DNA of 64,000 bases, taken from positions 3,100,001 to 3,164,000 of the forward strand of contig NZ_JNCK01000001.1 of assembly GCF_000731955.1 (NCBI RefSeq). The letters run 5' to 3'. A model generated the notes under the pieces. It had not been told where the DNA came from. It saw only the letters and a program-made list of their open reading frames with translations, and did not search any database. Position 1 is the first letter of the stretch, and each line of letters starts with the position of its first letter. Below, one piece after another: positions 1 to 9,823 of the stretch. Both the position numbers and the translations under genes were made by a program. The DNA is from Halomonas zincidurans B6. Lineage in GTDB: Bacteria; Pseudomonadota; Gammaproteobacteria; Pseudomonadales; Halomonadaceae.

Positions 1-104
1 CGGCGGTGTTCATTTTCATTCTGCTCGCCGGCCTGGTTTACGACAGCCGTGTCGGCGCCCTCGACTGGGCTCCCAAACGCAAGATGCGCGATCCCGGTTC
101 CTGA
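1..104 (+). CDS. nuoA: NADH-quinone oxidoreductase subunit A, C-terminal end (partial)
   Basis: Only the last 33 codons are present; the reading frame enters at base 3 and stops with TGA at 102-104. The tail contains a hydrophobic stretch followed by an acidic DSRVGALDW segment and a basic end, which fits the end of the last transmembrane helix of NuoA, a small membrane subunit at the junction of the two arms of complex I. The assignment rests mainly on its place 89 bases ahead of nuoB, the usual first-gene position of a nuo operon. Confidence 0.85.
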   Translation, partial: AVFIFILLAGLVYDSRVGALDWAPKRKMRDPGS

Positions 105-193
105 GCCGGACGCTCCGGCCTTGCTATGCAGCAAGACCCGATACCGGATGCTCAATAACGACGTGGCAGCTAGCCGCTAGCTGGAGGAGATGC

Positions 194-874
194 ATGGCTT
201 ATACCCTCACGCGTGTCGAAGACGCCGTGTCAGCGGACGCACGTTATCCACTGGGCGAGCGTCAGCGGGTCGAGGACGACCCGCTGAAGCAGCAGATCCA
301 TCGCAGCGTCTTTACCGGCAAGTTGGAGGAGGTGCTCAATTCGGCCGTCAACTGGGGACGCAAGAATTCCCTGTGGCCCTACAATTTCGGCCTGTCGTGC
401 TGTTACGTGGAGATGACCACGGCCTTTACCGCGCCGCACGACATCGCCCGTTTCGGCGCCGAAGTGATTCGCGCCTCCCCGCGCCAGGCGGATTTCATGG
501 TCATCGCCGGAACCTGCTTCATCAAGATGGCGCCGGTCATCCAGCAGCTCTACGACCAGATGCTCGAGCCCAAGTGGGTGATCTCGATGGGCTCCTGCGC
601 CAACTCGGGAGGCATGTACGACATCTACTCGGTGGTCCAGGGCGTCGACAAGTTTCTGCCGGTGGACGTTTACGTGCCCGGTTGTCCGCCTCGCCCAGAG
701 GCCTTCCTGCAGGGCTTGCAGCTGCTTCAGGACTCGATCCAGGAGGAGCGGCGGCCGTTGTCGTGGGTGGTCGGCGACCAGGGCGTCTACCGCGCCGACA
801 TGCCCTCGCAGCGCGAGAAAGCGCGGGCCCAGCGCATCCAGGCCACCGAATTGCGTACGCCCGACAGCATCTGA
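194..874 (+). CDS. nuoB: NADH-quinone oxidoreductase subunit B
   Basis: NuoB holds iron-sulfur cluster N2, the last electron carrier before quinone, in the peripheral arm of complex I at the membrane. The cluster ligands are visible: the adjacent cysteines in LSCCYVEM (about residue 70), the Cys of GSCANSGG and the Cys of YVPGCPPRPEAF. At 226 residues it has normal length. The start has a strong GGAGGAG ribosome site just upstream at 182-188. It sits between nuoA and nuoCD in the expected order. Confidence 0.98.
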   Translation: MAYTLTRVEDAVSADARYPLGERQRVEDDPLKQQIHRSVFTGKLEEVLNSAVNWGRKNSLWPYNFGLSCCYVEMTTAFTAPHDIARFGAEVIRASPRQADFMVIAGTCFIKMAPVIQQLYDQMLEPKWVISMGSCANSGGMYDIYSVVQGVDKFLPVDVYVPGCPPRPEAFLQGLQLLQDSIQEERRPLSWVVGDQGVYRADMPSQREKARAQRIQATELRTPDSI

Positions 875-914
875 GCGCGCTTTCATTTTTTGTCGCAGGA
901 GCCAATTCACGTCC

Positions 915-2690
915 ATGAGCGTTGCCATACCGACCCCCGATTCGACGGCCGCCGACGATCCCGTCGTCGGTGCGCTCAAGCAGCGCTTCGGCGATCAAGC
1001 CATCCTCGAGCAGGCGACGCTGACCGGCATGCCGGTGCTGTGGGTGGCCCGGGAGATAGTGATCGAGGCACTGAGCTTCTTGCGCGACATGCCCGAGCCG
1101 TTCGATATGCTCTACGACCTGTCGGCGATCGACGAACGTCTGCGCGGCAACCGACGCGGCCTGCCCGCCGCGGATTTCACGGTCTTCTATCAGCTGCTGT
1201 CGATCTCGCGCAACCGCGACGTGATGCTCAAAGTGGCATTGCACGAGGATGACCTGGCATTGCCCACCAGTGTGTCGCTCTACCCCAACGCCAACTGGTA
1301 CGAGCGCGAAGTGTGGGACATGTTCGGCGTCGACTTTCGCGGCCATCCGCATCTCACCCGGATCCTCATGCCGCTGACCTGGCAAGGCAATCCGCTGCGC
1401 AAGGATCACGGCGCGCGGGCCACCGAGTTCGACCCCTACACCCTGACCGTCGAAGGCCAGCGTGTCGAGCAGGAGGCGTTGCAGTTCAAGCCCGAAGACT
1501 GGGGCATGCAGCGCGAGAACGCCGACACCGAATTCATGTTCCTCAACCTGGGGCCCAACCACCCTTCCGCCCACGGTGCCTTCCGCATCGTCCTGCAGCT
1601 CGACGGCGAGGAGATCGTCGACTGCGTGCCGGATATCGGCTATCACCATCGTGGCGCCGAAAAGATGGGCGAGCGCCAGTCCTGGCACAGTTACATCCCC
1701 TATACCGACCGCGTCGACTACACCGGCGGGGTGATGAACAACTTCCCCTACATCCTGGCGGTGGAGAAGCTCGCCGGCATCCAGGTGCCCGAACGGGCCC
1801 AGACCATCCGCATCATGATGGCCGAAATGTTCCGCATCACCAGCCATTTGCTGTTCCTGGGCACCTATCTGCAGGACCTGGGGGCGATGACCCCGGTGTT
1901 CTTCACCTTCACCGATCGCCAGAAGGGCTACGAGGTGATCGAGGCGATCACCGGCTTTCGCATGCATCCGGCCTCGTTTCGCATCGGCGGAGTGACGATG
2001 GATCTGCCGCACGGCTGGGAAAAACTGGTGCAGGGCTTTCTCGACTGGATGCCCAAGCGGCTGCGCGAGTACGAACGGGCGATGATGGAGAACGCCATCG
2101 TCCGCGAACGGACCCGCCACGTCGCCGCCTTCACCACCCGCGAGGCGCTCGCCTGGGGGGTCACCGGGCCCAATCTGCGCGCCACCGGCTGCGATTTCGA
2201 CCTGCGCAAGAAGCGCCCCTACGGCGGCTACGAGAACTTCGATTTCGAGGTGCCGCTGGGCGCCAACGGCGACGTCTTCGATCGCGGTCAGCTGCGCATC
2301 GAGGAGATGCGCCAGAGCCTGCGCATCATTCAGCAGTGCGTCGACCACATGCCGGCCGGCGACTACAAGGCCGACCATCCGCTGACCACGCCGCCGCCGC
2401 GCGAGAAGATGCTGCAGCACATCGAGACGCTGATCACCCACTTCCTGCAGGTGTCGTGGGGGCCGGTGCTCAAGCCCAACGAGTCGCAGCAGATGATCGA
2501 GGCGACCAAGGGCATCAACAGCTACTACCTGACCAGTGACGGCAACACCATGAGCTATCGCACGCGCATCCGCACGCCGAGTTTCCCGCACCTTCAGCAG
2601 ATTCCCGCGTTGATGCGCGGTGGCTTCGTGCCCGACCTGATTGCCCACCTGGGCAGTATCGATTTCGTGATGGCCGACGTGGATCGCTGA
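915..2690 (+). CDS. nuoCD: NADH-quinone oxidoreductase fused subunits C and D
   Basis: A single 591-residue protein combines the 30-kDa subunit (NuoC, about residues 1-185, with the YEREVWDMFGV signature) and the 49-kDa subunit (NuoD, about 205-591, with GPNHPSAHG and YTDRVDY). NuoD lines the quinone pocket next to NuoB. The fusion is as in E. coli and many other gammaproteobacteria; other bacteria keep two genes. The stop is followed after one base by nuoE, implying coupled translation. Confidence 0.98.
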   Translation: MSVAIPTPDSTAADDPVVGALKQRFGDQAILEQATLTGMPVLWVAREIVIEALSFLRDMPEPFDMLYDLSAIDERLRGNRRGLPAADFTVFYQLLSISRNRDVMLKVALHEDDLALPTSVSLYPNANWYEREVWDMFGVDFRGHPHLTRILMPLTWQGNPLRKDHGARATEFDPYTLTVEGQRVEQEALQFKPEDWGMQRENADTEFMFLNLGPNHPSAHGAFRIVLQLDGEEIVDCVPDIGYHHRGAEKMGERQSWHSYIPYTDRVDYTGGVMNNFPYILAVEKLAGIQVPERAQTIRIMMAEMFRITSHLLFLGTYLQDLGAMTPVFFTFTDRQKGYEVIEAITGFRMHPASFRIGGVTMDLPHGWEKLVQGFLDWMPKRLREYERAMMENAIVRERTRHVAAFTTREALAWGVTGPNLRATGCDFDLRKKRPYGGYENFDFEVPLGANGDVFDRGQLRIEEMRQSLRIIQQCVDHMPAGDYKADHPLTTPPPREKMLQHIETLITHFLQVSWGPVLKPNESQQMIEATKGINSYYLTSDGNTMSYRTRIRTPSFPHLQQIPALMRGGFVPDLIAHLGSIDFVMADVDR

Positions 2691-2691
2691 C

Positions 2692-3201
2692 ATGACCGAG
2701 AGCGCACGACACATCGCCAGCGATGGCGAAGGCTTCACCCTTGCCGACGAGGATCGCCGGGCGATCGAGCACGAGCGCGATCACTACGAGCAGCCCCAGG
2801 CGGCCTGCATCGAGGCGCTCAAGATCGTCCAGCGCCGCCACGGCTGGGTGCCCGACGCGGCGATCCCCGCCATCGCCGAGGTGCTGGACATCGGTCCCGC
2901 TTCCGTCGAGGGCGTGGCGACGTTTTACAGCCTGATCTTTCGTCAGCCGGTGGGGCGCCACGTGATCCTGATCTGCGACAGCAGTTCCTGCTTCCTGACG
3001 GGCTACGAGGAACTCGGCGACGCCCTGGACAAACGCCTTGGTATCGGCCTGGGTCAGACCACCGCGGACGGCCGCTTCACCCTGCTGCCGGTGTGCTGCC
3101 TGGGCGCCTGCGATCGCGGCCCGGCGATGATGATCGATGACGATACCTTCGGCCCCATCGCGCCTGACGATCTGGATGAACTCCTGGAGGCCTATCCATG
3201 A
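2692..3201 (+). CDS. nuoE: NADH-quinone oxidoreductase subunit E
   Basis: This 169-residue subunit carries the [2Fe-2S] cluster N1a beside the FMN site in the NADH-oxidising module. The four ligands appear as the CX4C pair CDSSSC and the CX3C pair in CCLGACDRGP. An N-terminal helical domain precedes the thioredoxin-like fold. Its TGA overlaps the ATG of nuoF in the four-base ATGA arrangement, so translation of the two partners is probably coupled. Confidence 0.98.
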   Translation: MTESARHIASDGEGFTLADEDRRAIEHERDHYEQPQAACIEALKIVQRRHGWVPDAAIPAIAEVLDIGPASVEGVATFYSLIFRQPVGRHVILICDSSSCFLTGYEELGDALDKRLGIGLGQTTADGRFTLLPVCCLGACDRGPAMMIDDDTFGPIAPDDLDELLEAYP

Positions 3202-4574
3202 ATGCGATACCCAAGGATTCCCGGCTGCGCTACCACTGCCAACTGCGCCAGAGCGCCGCCGAGCGCCGCGCCGACACCCACCCGCTGACCTGGCGGCTGC
3301 GCGAGGACGGCGCGCGGGTCGGGCTCGAGGAGTATCGCGACAAGGAAGGCTATCGCGCCGCCGCCCACGCCCTGGAGCATTGTTCCAGCGCCGACGTGAT
3401 CGACACCATGAAGAAGGCCAACGTGCGTGGCCGCGGCGGCGGCGGTTTCTCCGCCGGCGTCAAGTGGGGGCTGACCCAGGTGGGCGACCATCTGCCGCGC
3501 GGCTATCTGGTCTGCAACGCCGACGAGATGGAGCCGGGCACCTTCAAGGACCGCCTGCTGCTCGAGCAATTGCCACACCTGCTGATCGAGGGCATGATCA
3601 TCGCCGGCTACGCCAACCGCTCGCGCTTCGGTTACATCTTCCTGCGCGGCGAATATGTCGAGGCGGCGCATTCCCTGGCCGTGGCCATCGAGGAGGCGCG
3701 GGAAGCGGGCTGGCTGGGCAGCAACGTCGCCGGCAGCGGTTACGATTTCGACATCGCCCTGCACACCGGCGCCGGACGCTATATCTGCGGCGAGGAGACC
3801 GCGCTGATCAGCTCGCTGGAGGGCAAGCGCGCCAACCCGCGCGCCAAGCCGCCGTTTCCGGGCCAGTCCGGCGCCTGGGGCAAGCCGACGGTGGTCAACA
3901 ACGTGGAGACCCTGTGTAACGCCCCGGCGGTGATGCGCCACGGCGCGGACTGGTATCAGGGCCTGTCCGGCGGCCTCAGCGACGATGGCGGCACCAAGCT
4001 CTATGGCGTCTCGGGGCTGGTCGAGCGTCCCGGCCTGTGGGAACTGCCCATCGGCACCAGCGGCCGGGAAATTCTCGAGCGCGCCGGGGGCATGCGCGAG
4101 GGCCATACCCTCAAGGCCTGGTTGCCCGGCGGCGGCAGTACCGGCTTCCTGCTGCCCGAGCACCTCGATCTGGCCCTGGACTTCGACACCATCGGCCAGC
4201 ACGGCAGCCGTCTGGGCACCGGGCTGCTGACGGTGGTCAGCGAACGTCAGAGCATCGTATCGCTGCTGCGCAATCTCGAGCAGTTCTTCGCCCGTGAGTC
4301 GTGCGGCTGGTGCACGCCGTGTCGCGACGGCCTGCCGTGGACGGTAAAGCTCCTCCAGGCCCTGGAGCGTGGCGAAGGCGAACAGGGTGACATCGAGATC
4401 CTCGAGCAGCACACCACGGACCTGGGGCCGGGATTGACCTTCTGTGCTCACGCGCCGGGGGCGGCGATGCCGCTTGAGTCGGCGCTCAAGTACTTCCGCG
4501 ACGAATTCGAACGTGGCGTCACGCATCCGCCGCGTACCGCCCATGCGGACCCGATCCCGGTGGGCGAGGTATGA
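3198..4574 (+). CDS. nuoF: NADH-quinone oxidoreductase subunit F (NADH/FMN-binding)
   Basis: NuoF binds NADH and FMN, takes hydride from NADH and passes electrons to cluster N3. The glycine-rich nucleotide site GRGGGGFSAGVKWG is near residue 75 and NADEMEPGTFKDR follows. The N3 [4Fe-4S] ligands are the three Cys of ESCGWCTPCRDG near residue 370 plus the Cys of FCAHAPG. The 458-residue length is normal. It forms the soluble NADH dehydrogenase module with NuoE and NuoG. Confidence 0.98.
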   Translation: MNAIPKDSRLRYHCQLRQSAAERRADTHPLTWRLREDGARVGLEEYRDKEGYRAAAHALEHCSSADVIDTMKKANVRGRGGGGFSAGVKWGLTQVGDHLPRGYLVCNADEMEPGTFKDRLLLEQLPHLLIEGMIIAGYANRSRFGYIFLRGEYVEAAHSLAVAIEEAREAGWLGSNVAGSGYDFDIALHTGAGRYICGEETALISSLEGKRANPRAKPPFPGQSGAWGKPTVVNNVETLCNAPAVMRHGADWYQGLSGGLSDDGGTKLYGVSGLVERPGLWELPIGTSGREILERAGGMREGHTLKAWLPGGGSTGFLLPEHLDLALDFDTIGQHGSRLGTGLLTVVSERQSIVSLLRNLEQFFARESCGWCTPCRDGLPWTVKLLQALERGEGEQGDIEILEQHTTDLGPGLTFCAHAPGAAMPLESALKYFRDEFERGVTHPPRTAHADPIPVGEV

Positions 4575-4607
4575 GCGGATCCATTCACCCCAAGGCGAGG
4601 TAACGGC

Positions 4608-7388
4608 ATGGCGACGATTCACGTGGACGGGCAGAGCTACGACGTCGACGGGGCGGATAACCTCCTCGGTGCCTGCCTGTCGCTGGGCCTGGACGTGCCC
4701 TATTTCTGCTGGCACCCGGCGATGGGCAGCGTCGGCGCCTGTCGCCAGTGCGCGGTCAAGCAGTACAAGGACGCCGACGACACCCAGGGCAAACTGGTGA
4801 TGGCGTGCATGACCCCGGCGACCGATGACAGCTGGATCTCCATCGACGACGACGAGGCCAAGGCGTTTCGTGCCCACGTGATCGAGTGGCTGATGACCTA
4901 CCATCCTCACGACTGTCCGGTGTGCGAGGAGGGCGGTCATTGCCACCTCCAGGACATGACGGTGATGACCGGTCACGACCGTCGGCGCTATCGCTTTCGC
5001 AAGCGCACCCACCGCAACCAGTACCTGGGGCCGTTCATCGCCCACGAGATGAACCGCTGCATCAACTGCTATCGCTGCGTGCGTTTCTACAGCGACTATG
5101 CCGGCGGCACCGACCTGGGCGCCTTCGGCGCCAACAGTAATCTCTATTTCGGCCGTCACCAGGACGGTGTGCTCGAGAGTCCCTTCTCCGGCAACCTGAC
5201 CGAAGTCTGCCCCACCGGGGTGTTCACCGACCAGACCCACTCCGAGCGCTACACCCGCAAGTGGGATCTGCAGTTCGCGCCGAGCATCTGCCATCAGTGC
5301 GCGGCGGGTTGCAACATCAGCCCCGGCGAACGCTACGGCGACATCCGACGCATCGAGAATCGCTACAACGGCGAAGTCAATCGCTACTTCCTGTGCGATC
5401 GGGGCCGCTTCGGTTATGGCTACGTCAATCGCAGCGATCGCCCGCTACGGCCCGAGTGGCGCAGCGATCGCAGCGACGTCTCGGTGACCCTAGAGGTCGA
5501 TGCGGCGCTGGACCGCGGCGCCGATTTGCTGCGCACCGCGCGCCGGGTGATCGGCATCGGCTCGCCGCGGGCGAGTCTCGAAAGCAATCATCAGCTGCGC
5601 GAGCTGGTCGGCGAAGGCAACTTCTCGACCGGCATCGCCGCGCAGGAGCTGGCCTGCCTGACGGCGATGCACGCGCTCAATCAGAATTGCGGACTGCCCA
5701 CCCCGACGCTGCGCGACGTCGAGGATCATGACGCCGTACTGGTGCTCGGCGAGGACCTGATCGCCAGCGCCGCGCGGGTCGGCCTGGCGGTGCGCCAGGC
5801 GGCCACCGCGCGACGTAACGAACTGGCCGCCGAACGCGGCATCCCGGCCTGGAACGACGATGCGGTCAGGACGCTCGGCCAGGACAGCTATCACCCGCTG
5901 TATATCGCCTACCCCACCGCCACCGGGCTCGACGAGGTCAGCGCCGCGAGTTGGGCGCTGGCGCCGGACGATATCGCGCGGCTCGGTTTCGCCGTGGCGC
6001 ACGCCATCGACTCGGCGGCCCCGGCCGTCGAAGGTCTCGACGAAGCCACCCGGCGCGAGGCCGAAACCATCGCCGAGCGGTTGCTCGCGGCACGCCGTCC
6101 ACTAATCGTCAGCGGCGGTTCGCTGGGCTCGCTGGCGGTAATCGAAGCGGCCGGCAGCGTGGCCCGGGCGTTGTCGCGCTCGGCCCGCGAAGGCAGCCTG
6201 CTGCTGGTGCGCCGCGAAGCCAACAGCACCGGCCTGGCGATGCTCGGTGGCGAGCCGCTCGAATGGGCGCTCGACGAACTCGACAGCGCGCGGGCCGACG
6301 CGCTGGTAATCCTCGAGAATGATCTCTACCAGCGCGCGCCGCGCACCCGGATCGATGCCGCGCTGGAGCGCGCCGAGACGGTGATCGCCCTCGACCATCA
6401 GCGTACCGCCACCTGGCAGCATGCCCACCTGGGCCTGCCGGCGGCGGCCTTTAGCGAGGCCGATGGCACCCTGGTCAGCCTGGAGGGGCGCGCCCAGCGC
6501 TTCTTTCAGGTCTTCGATCCGCGCTATATCCGTCCCGAGACGCGTATTCACGAGAGCTGGCGCTGGCTGCATGCGCTGCGCGCCGACATGCTGCGCCACG
6601 ATGTCGGCGAGATCACCCTCGATGCAGTGACCCGAGCCTGCGCCGAGCGCCATCCCGAGTTGCACGGTATCCTCGGCGCCGCGCCGGGCGCCGATTACCG
6701 GGTGCGCGGTCTCAAGCTGGCCCGCGAGCCGCACCGCTACAGCGGACGCACCGCGATGCGCGCGCATCTCGACGTCAACGAGCCGCGCGCCCCCCAGGAT
6801 GCCGATTCGCCGTTCACCTTCTCGATGGAAGGCTACAACGGCTTCGATCGGCCGCGCGAAGAGGTCGCCTTCGCCTGGGCGCCGGGCTGGAACTCGCCGC
6901 AGGCCTGGAACAAGTTCACCGACGAGATCGGCGGCCATCTGAGCGCCGGCGATCCCGGGGTGCGCCTGCTGCACCCGCAGCCGGGCGATTATGCATACCA
7001 CACCTCGCTACCGGCGAATTTCACCCCGCGCGACTCAGCCTGGCAGGTGGTAGTGCTGCCACGGCTGTTCGGCGGCGAGGAGACCTCGGCGCGCGCCGCG
7101 CCGATCGTCGAGCGTAGCGCCCCGGCGACGCTGAGGCTGTCGGCCGACGATGCCCAGCGGCTGGGCTGTAACGACGGCGAGCTGCTCGACGTGGCCACCG
7201 AGGGCGGCCGGTGCAGCCTGCCGGTGCAGCTCGATGCCGCGCTACCCGCCGGGCTGATCGGCGTGCCGGCGGGCGTCGAGCCGGGGCTGGCCAACGGCGA
7301 CTTGGCCGGGTTGAGCACGCGGGCAACGAACTATCACGACGTCGGCGCCGCGACACGGCGCGGCGATGAGACAGGAGATCGTCCATGA
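4608..7388 (+). CDS. nuoG: NADH-quinone oxidoreductase subunit G
   Basis: The largest peripheral subunit (926 residues) relays electrons through several clusters. The N-terminal ferredoxin domain has CWHPAMGSVGACRQC plus a later Cys (N1b); the HPHDCPVCEEGGHC region supplies the His/Cys-ligated cluster N5; CINCYRCVRF belongs to N4. CHQCAAGC with the Cys in FLCDRG matches the extra cluster N7 found in E. coli-type NuoG. The rest is a molybdopterin-oxidoreductase-like domain without obvious cofactor function. Its stop overlaps the nuoH start (ATGA). Confidence 0.97.
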   Translation: MATIHVDGQSYDVDGADNLLGACLSLGLDVPYFCWHPAMGSVGACRQCAVKQYKDADDTQGKLVMACMTPATDDSWISIDDDEAKAFRAHVIEWLMTYHPHDCPVCEEGGHCHLQDMTVMTGHDRRRYRFRKRTHRNQYLGPFIAHEMNRCINCYRCVRFYSDYAGGTDLGAFGANSNLYFGRHQDGVLESPFSGNLTEVCPTGVFTDQTHSERYTRKWDLQFAPSICHQCAAGCNISPGERYGDIRRIENRYNGEVNRYFLCDRGRFGYGYVNRSDRPLRPEWRSDRSDVSVTLEVDAALDRGADLLRTARRVIGIGSPRASLESNHQLRELVGEGNFSTGIAAQELACLTAMHALNQNCGLPTPTLRDVEDHDAVLVLGEDLIASAARVGLAVRQAATARRNELAAERGIPAWNDDAVRTLGQDSYHPLYIAYPTATGLDEVSAASWALAPDDIARLGFAVAHAIDSAAPAVEGLDEATRREAETIAERLLAARRPLIVSGGSLGSLAVIEAAGSVARALSRSAREGSLLLVRREANSTGLAMLGGEPLEWALDELDSARADALVILENDLYQRAPRTRIDAALERAETVIALDHQRTATWQHAHLGLPAAAFSEADGTLVSLEGRAQRFFQVFDPRYIRPETRIHESWRWLHALRADMLRHDVGEITLDAVTRACAERHPELHGILGAAPGADYRVRGLKLAREPHRYSGRTAMRAHLDVNEPRAPQDADSPFTFSMEGYNGFDRPREEVAFAWAPGWNSPQAWNKFTDEIGGHLSAGDPGVRLLHPQPGDYAYHTSLPANFTPRDSAWQVVVLPRLFGGEETSARAAPIVERSAPATLRLSADDAQRLGCNDGELLDVATEGGRCSLPVQLDAALPAGLIGVPAGVEPGLANGDLAGLSTRATNYHDVGAATRRGDETGDRP

Positions 7389-8365
7389 ACTGGTTGTCGC
7401 CGACGGTCATCGCCAGTCTGATCGCCATGCTTCAGGCCGTGGTGATTCTGCTCGGCGCAGTGTTGTTGGGGGCGATGATGACGGTGGTCGAACGGCGCCT
7501 GCTGGGACTGTGGCAGGATCGTTACGGGCCCAACCGGGTCGGGCCGTTCGGCTCGATGCAGCTCATGGCCGACATGATCAAGATCTTCTTCAAGGAGGAC
7601 TGGATCCCGCCGTTCGCCGATCGCACACTGTTCGTGCTGGCCCCGGCGATCGCCATGGCCTCGCTACTGCTGTCGTTCCTGATCATTCCCATAACCCCGG
7701 GCTGGGGCGTGCTGGACTGGAACATCGGCTTGCTGTTCTTCTTAGCCATGGCCGGCATCAACGTCTACGCGGTGCTGTTCGGCGGCTGGTCGAGCGGCAA
7801 CAAGTACGCCCTGATCGGCGCCATGCGCGCCTCGGCGCAGACGCTGTCCTACGAAGTGTTCATGGGCCTGGCGCTGATGGGGGTGGTGGCGATGACCGGC
7901 TCGTTCAACATGCGCGAGATCGTCAACGCCCAGGAGGGTCTGTGGTTCGTGATCCCGCAGTTCTTCGGCTTTGTCACCTTCCTGATCGCCGGGATCGCAG
8001 TGACCCACCGTGCCCCCTTCGATCAGCCCGAGGCCGAGCAGGAGCTGGCCGATGGCTATCACGTCGAGTATTCGAGCATGAAGTTCGGGATGTTCTTCAT
8101 CGGCGAATACGTCGGCATGGTGCTGGTCTCGGCGCTGATCGCGACGCTGTTCTTCGGCGGCTGGCACGGCCCACTGCTGCCGCCGATCGTCTGGTTCGCG
8201 CTCAAGACCGGCGCCTTTCTGGTGTTCTTCGTGCTGCTGCGCGCTTCGCTGCCGCGCCCGCGCTACGACCGGGTGATGAGTTTCGGCTGGAAGTTCTGCC
8301 TGCCGCTGACTCTGATCAATCTGCTGGTGACCGGGGCGGTGGTACTGATCGCCGACCCGCTGTGA
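7385..8365 (+). CDS. nuoH: NADH-quinone oxidoreductase subunit H
   Basis: NuoH is the membrane subunit that joins the two arms and forms part of the quinone channel. The 326-residue protein has about eight hydrophobic helices and the conserved ERRLLGLWQDRYGPNRVG loop near residue 40. A second conserved loop, around RAPFDQPEAEQELADGY near residue 210, carries the acidic residues thought to link quinone chemistry to proton pumping. Confidence 0.98.
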   Translation: MNWLSPTVIASLIAMLQAVVILLGAVLLGAMMTVVERRLLGLWQDRYGPNRVGPFGSMQLMADMIKIFFKEDWIPPFADRTLFVLAPAIAMASLLLSFLIIPITPGWGVLDWNIGLLFFLAMAGINVYAVLFGGWSSGNKYALIGAMRASAQTLSYEVFMGLALMGVVAMTGSFNMREIVNAQEGLWFVIPQFFGFVTFLIAGIAVTHRAPFDQPEAEQELADGYHVEYSSMKFGMFFIGEYVGMVLVSALIATLFFGGWHGPLLPPIVWFALKTGAFLVFFVLLRASLPRPRYDRVMSFGWKFCLPLTLINLLVTGAVVLIADPL

Positions 8366-8389
8366 TCACGCCACTGTAATCGAGGAGAT

Positions 8390-8935
8390 ATGGCCATGTT
8401 CATGAACGTGATCAAGGGCACCGTCTCCCAGCTGCGCACGCTGGGCATGGTCTTCATGCACAGCTTCCGCAAGCGCGAGACGCTCAACTACCCGGAGGAG
8501 TCGGTCTATCTGCCGCCGCGCTACCGGGGACGCATCGTGCTGACCCGCGATCCCGACGGCGAGGAGCGTTGCGTGGCCTGCAACCTGTGTGCGGTCGCCT
8601 GTCCGGTGGCCTGTATCTCGCTGCAGAAGGGCGAGCAGGAGGATGGGCGCTGGTATCCCGAGTTCTTTCGCATCAACTTCTCGCGCTGCATCTTCTGCGG
8701 CATGTGCGAAGAGGCCTGCCCGACCTCGGCGATCCAGCTCACCCCGGACTTCGAGATGAGCGAGTTCAAGCGCCAGGAACTGGTCTACGAGAAGCAGGAC
8801 CTGCTGATCAATGGGCCCGGCAAGGATCATGACTATCACTTCTACAAGGTGGCGGGACTCTCGATTGCCGGCAAGGACAAGGGCCAGGCGCAGAACGAGG
8901 AACAGCCGATCGACATCAAGTCGCTGTTGCCGTAG
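8390..8935 (+). CDS. nuoI: NADH-quinone oxidoreductase subunit I
   Basis: NuoI is a ferredoxin-like subunit with two [4Fe-4S] clusters (N6a and N6b) that lead electrons to N2 in NuoB. Both motifs are plain: CVACNLCAVACPV near residue 60 and CIFCGMCEEACP near residue 102. At 181 residues it matches the family. The upstream sequence CGAGGAG gives a good ribosome site, and the gene lies 24 bases after nuoH. Confidence 0.98.
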   Translation: MAMFMNVIKGTVSQLRTLGMVFMHSFRKRETLNYPEESVYLPPRYRGRIVLTRDPDGEERCVACNLCAVACPVACISLQKGEQEDGRWYPEFFRINFSRCIFCGMCEEACPTSAIQLTPDFEMSEFKRQELVYEKQDLLINGPGKDHDYHFYKVAGLSIAGKDKGQAQNEEQPIDIKSLLP

Positions 8936-8961
8936 TCAGCATTCACTAGCGGGACGCAACC

Positions 8962-9507
8962 ATGGAAATTGCCTTCTATCTGAGTGGTCTGGTCGCCGTA
9001 CTGGCGACACTGGGGGTCATCACCAATACCAACCCGGTGCACGCACTGCTCTACCTGATCGTTTCGTTGATCTCGGTGGCGCTGGTGTTCTTAGCGCTGG
9101 GCGCGCCGTTCGCCGCAGCGCTGGAGGTAATCCTCTACGCCGGGGCGATCATGGTGCTGTTCGTGTTCGTGGTGATGATGCTCAACCTGGGTGAGCAGAC
9201 CACTGCCCAGGAGAAGGCCTGGCTCAAGCCGCGCATCTGGCTGGGTCCGGCGCTGCTGGCCGCGGTGCTGCTGGTGACCTTGGTGGCCACGCTATGGTCG
9301 GGCAATACCGGACGCATGATCAGCGGTGAGGTCGTCACCGCCAAGGCGGTGGGCTCGCTGCTGTTCGGGCCCTGGCTGATGGTCGTCGAGCTGGGCGCCA
9401 TGCTGCTGCTGGCGGCGCTGGTCACGGCATCGCACGTCGGTCGCGCGGCGTCCCCCGACAAGCCCGAGAGCCAGGCCGAATCCGCTGCCCGCAAGGAGGC
9501 GCCATGA
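8962..9507 (+). CDS. nuoJ: NADH-quinone oxidoreductase subunit J
   Basis: A 181-residue integral membrane subunit with about five helices. The YAGAIMVLFVFVVMML helix is the conserved third helix containing the pi-bulge associated with coupling in complex I. A polar C-terminal tail rich in Glu, Ala and Lys ends the protein. Its TGA overlaps the nuoK start (ATGA). Confidence 0.97.
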   Translation: MEIAFYLSGLVAVLATLGVITNTNPVHALLYLIVSLISVALVFLALGAPFAAALEVILYAGAIMVLFVFVVMMLNLGEQTTAQEKAWLKPRIWLGPALLAAVLLVTLVATLWSGNTGRMISGEVVTAKAVGSLLFGPWLMVVELGAMLLLAALVTASHVGRAASPDKPESQAESAARKEAP

Positions 9508-9812
9508 ACGGAATACCCATGGAACACGGCCTGGTGCTGGCGGCGATCCTCTTCGCGCTGGGCTTCGCCGGGTTGATTACCCGGCGCAACATGGTGTTCG
9601 TGCTGATGAGCCTGGAAGTCATGCTCAACGCCGCGGCGTTGGCGTTCATCGTCGGCGGTGCGGCCTGGGGCCAGCCGGAAGGCCAGACGATGTACCTGCT
9701 GGTGATCACCCTGGCGGCGGCCGAGGCGAGCGTGGGCCTGGCGCTGCTGATCCAGCTTCACCATCGCTTCAAGTCGCTTGACGTGGACGCCGCCAACCGA
9801 ATGCGCGGCTAA
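9504..9812 (+). CDS. nuoK: NADH-quinone oxidoreductase subunit K
   Basis: A small (102-residue) three-helix membrane subunit, homologous to MrpC of Na+/H+ antiporters. The two membrane glutamates of the family are visible in MSLEVMLNAAALAF and in AAAEASVGLALL. It passes protons between NuoJ/NuoA and the antiporter-like subunits. Normal length and place. Confidence 0.98.
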   Translation: MNGIPMEHGLVLAAILFALGFAGLITRRNMVFVLMSLEVMLNAAALAFIVGGAAWGQPEGQTMYLLVITLAAAEASVGLALLIQLHHRFKSLDVDAANRMRG

Positions 9813-9823
9813 GGGAGCTGTCG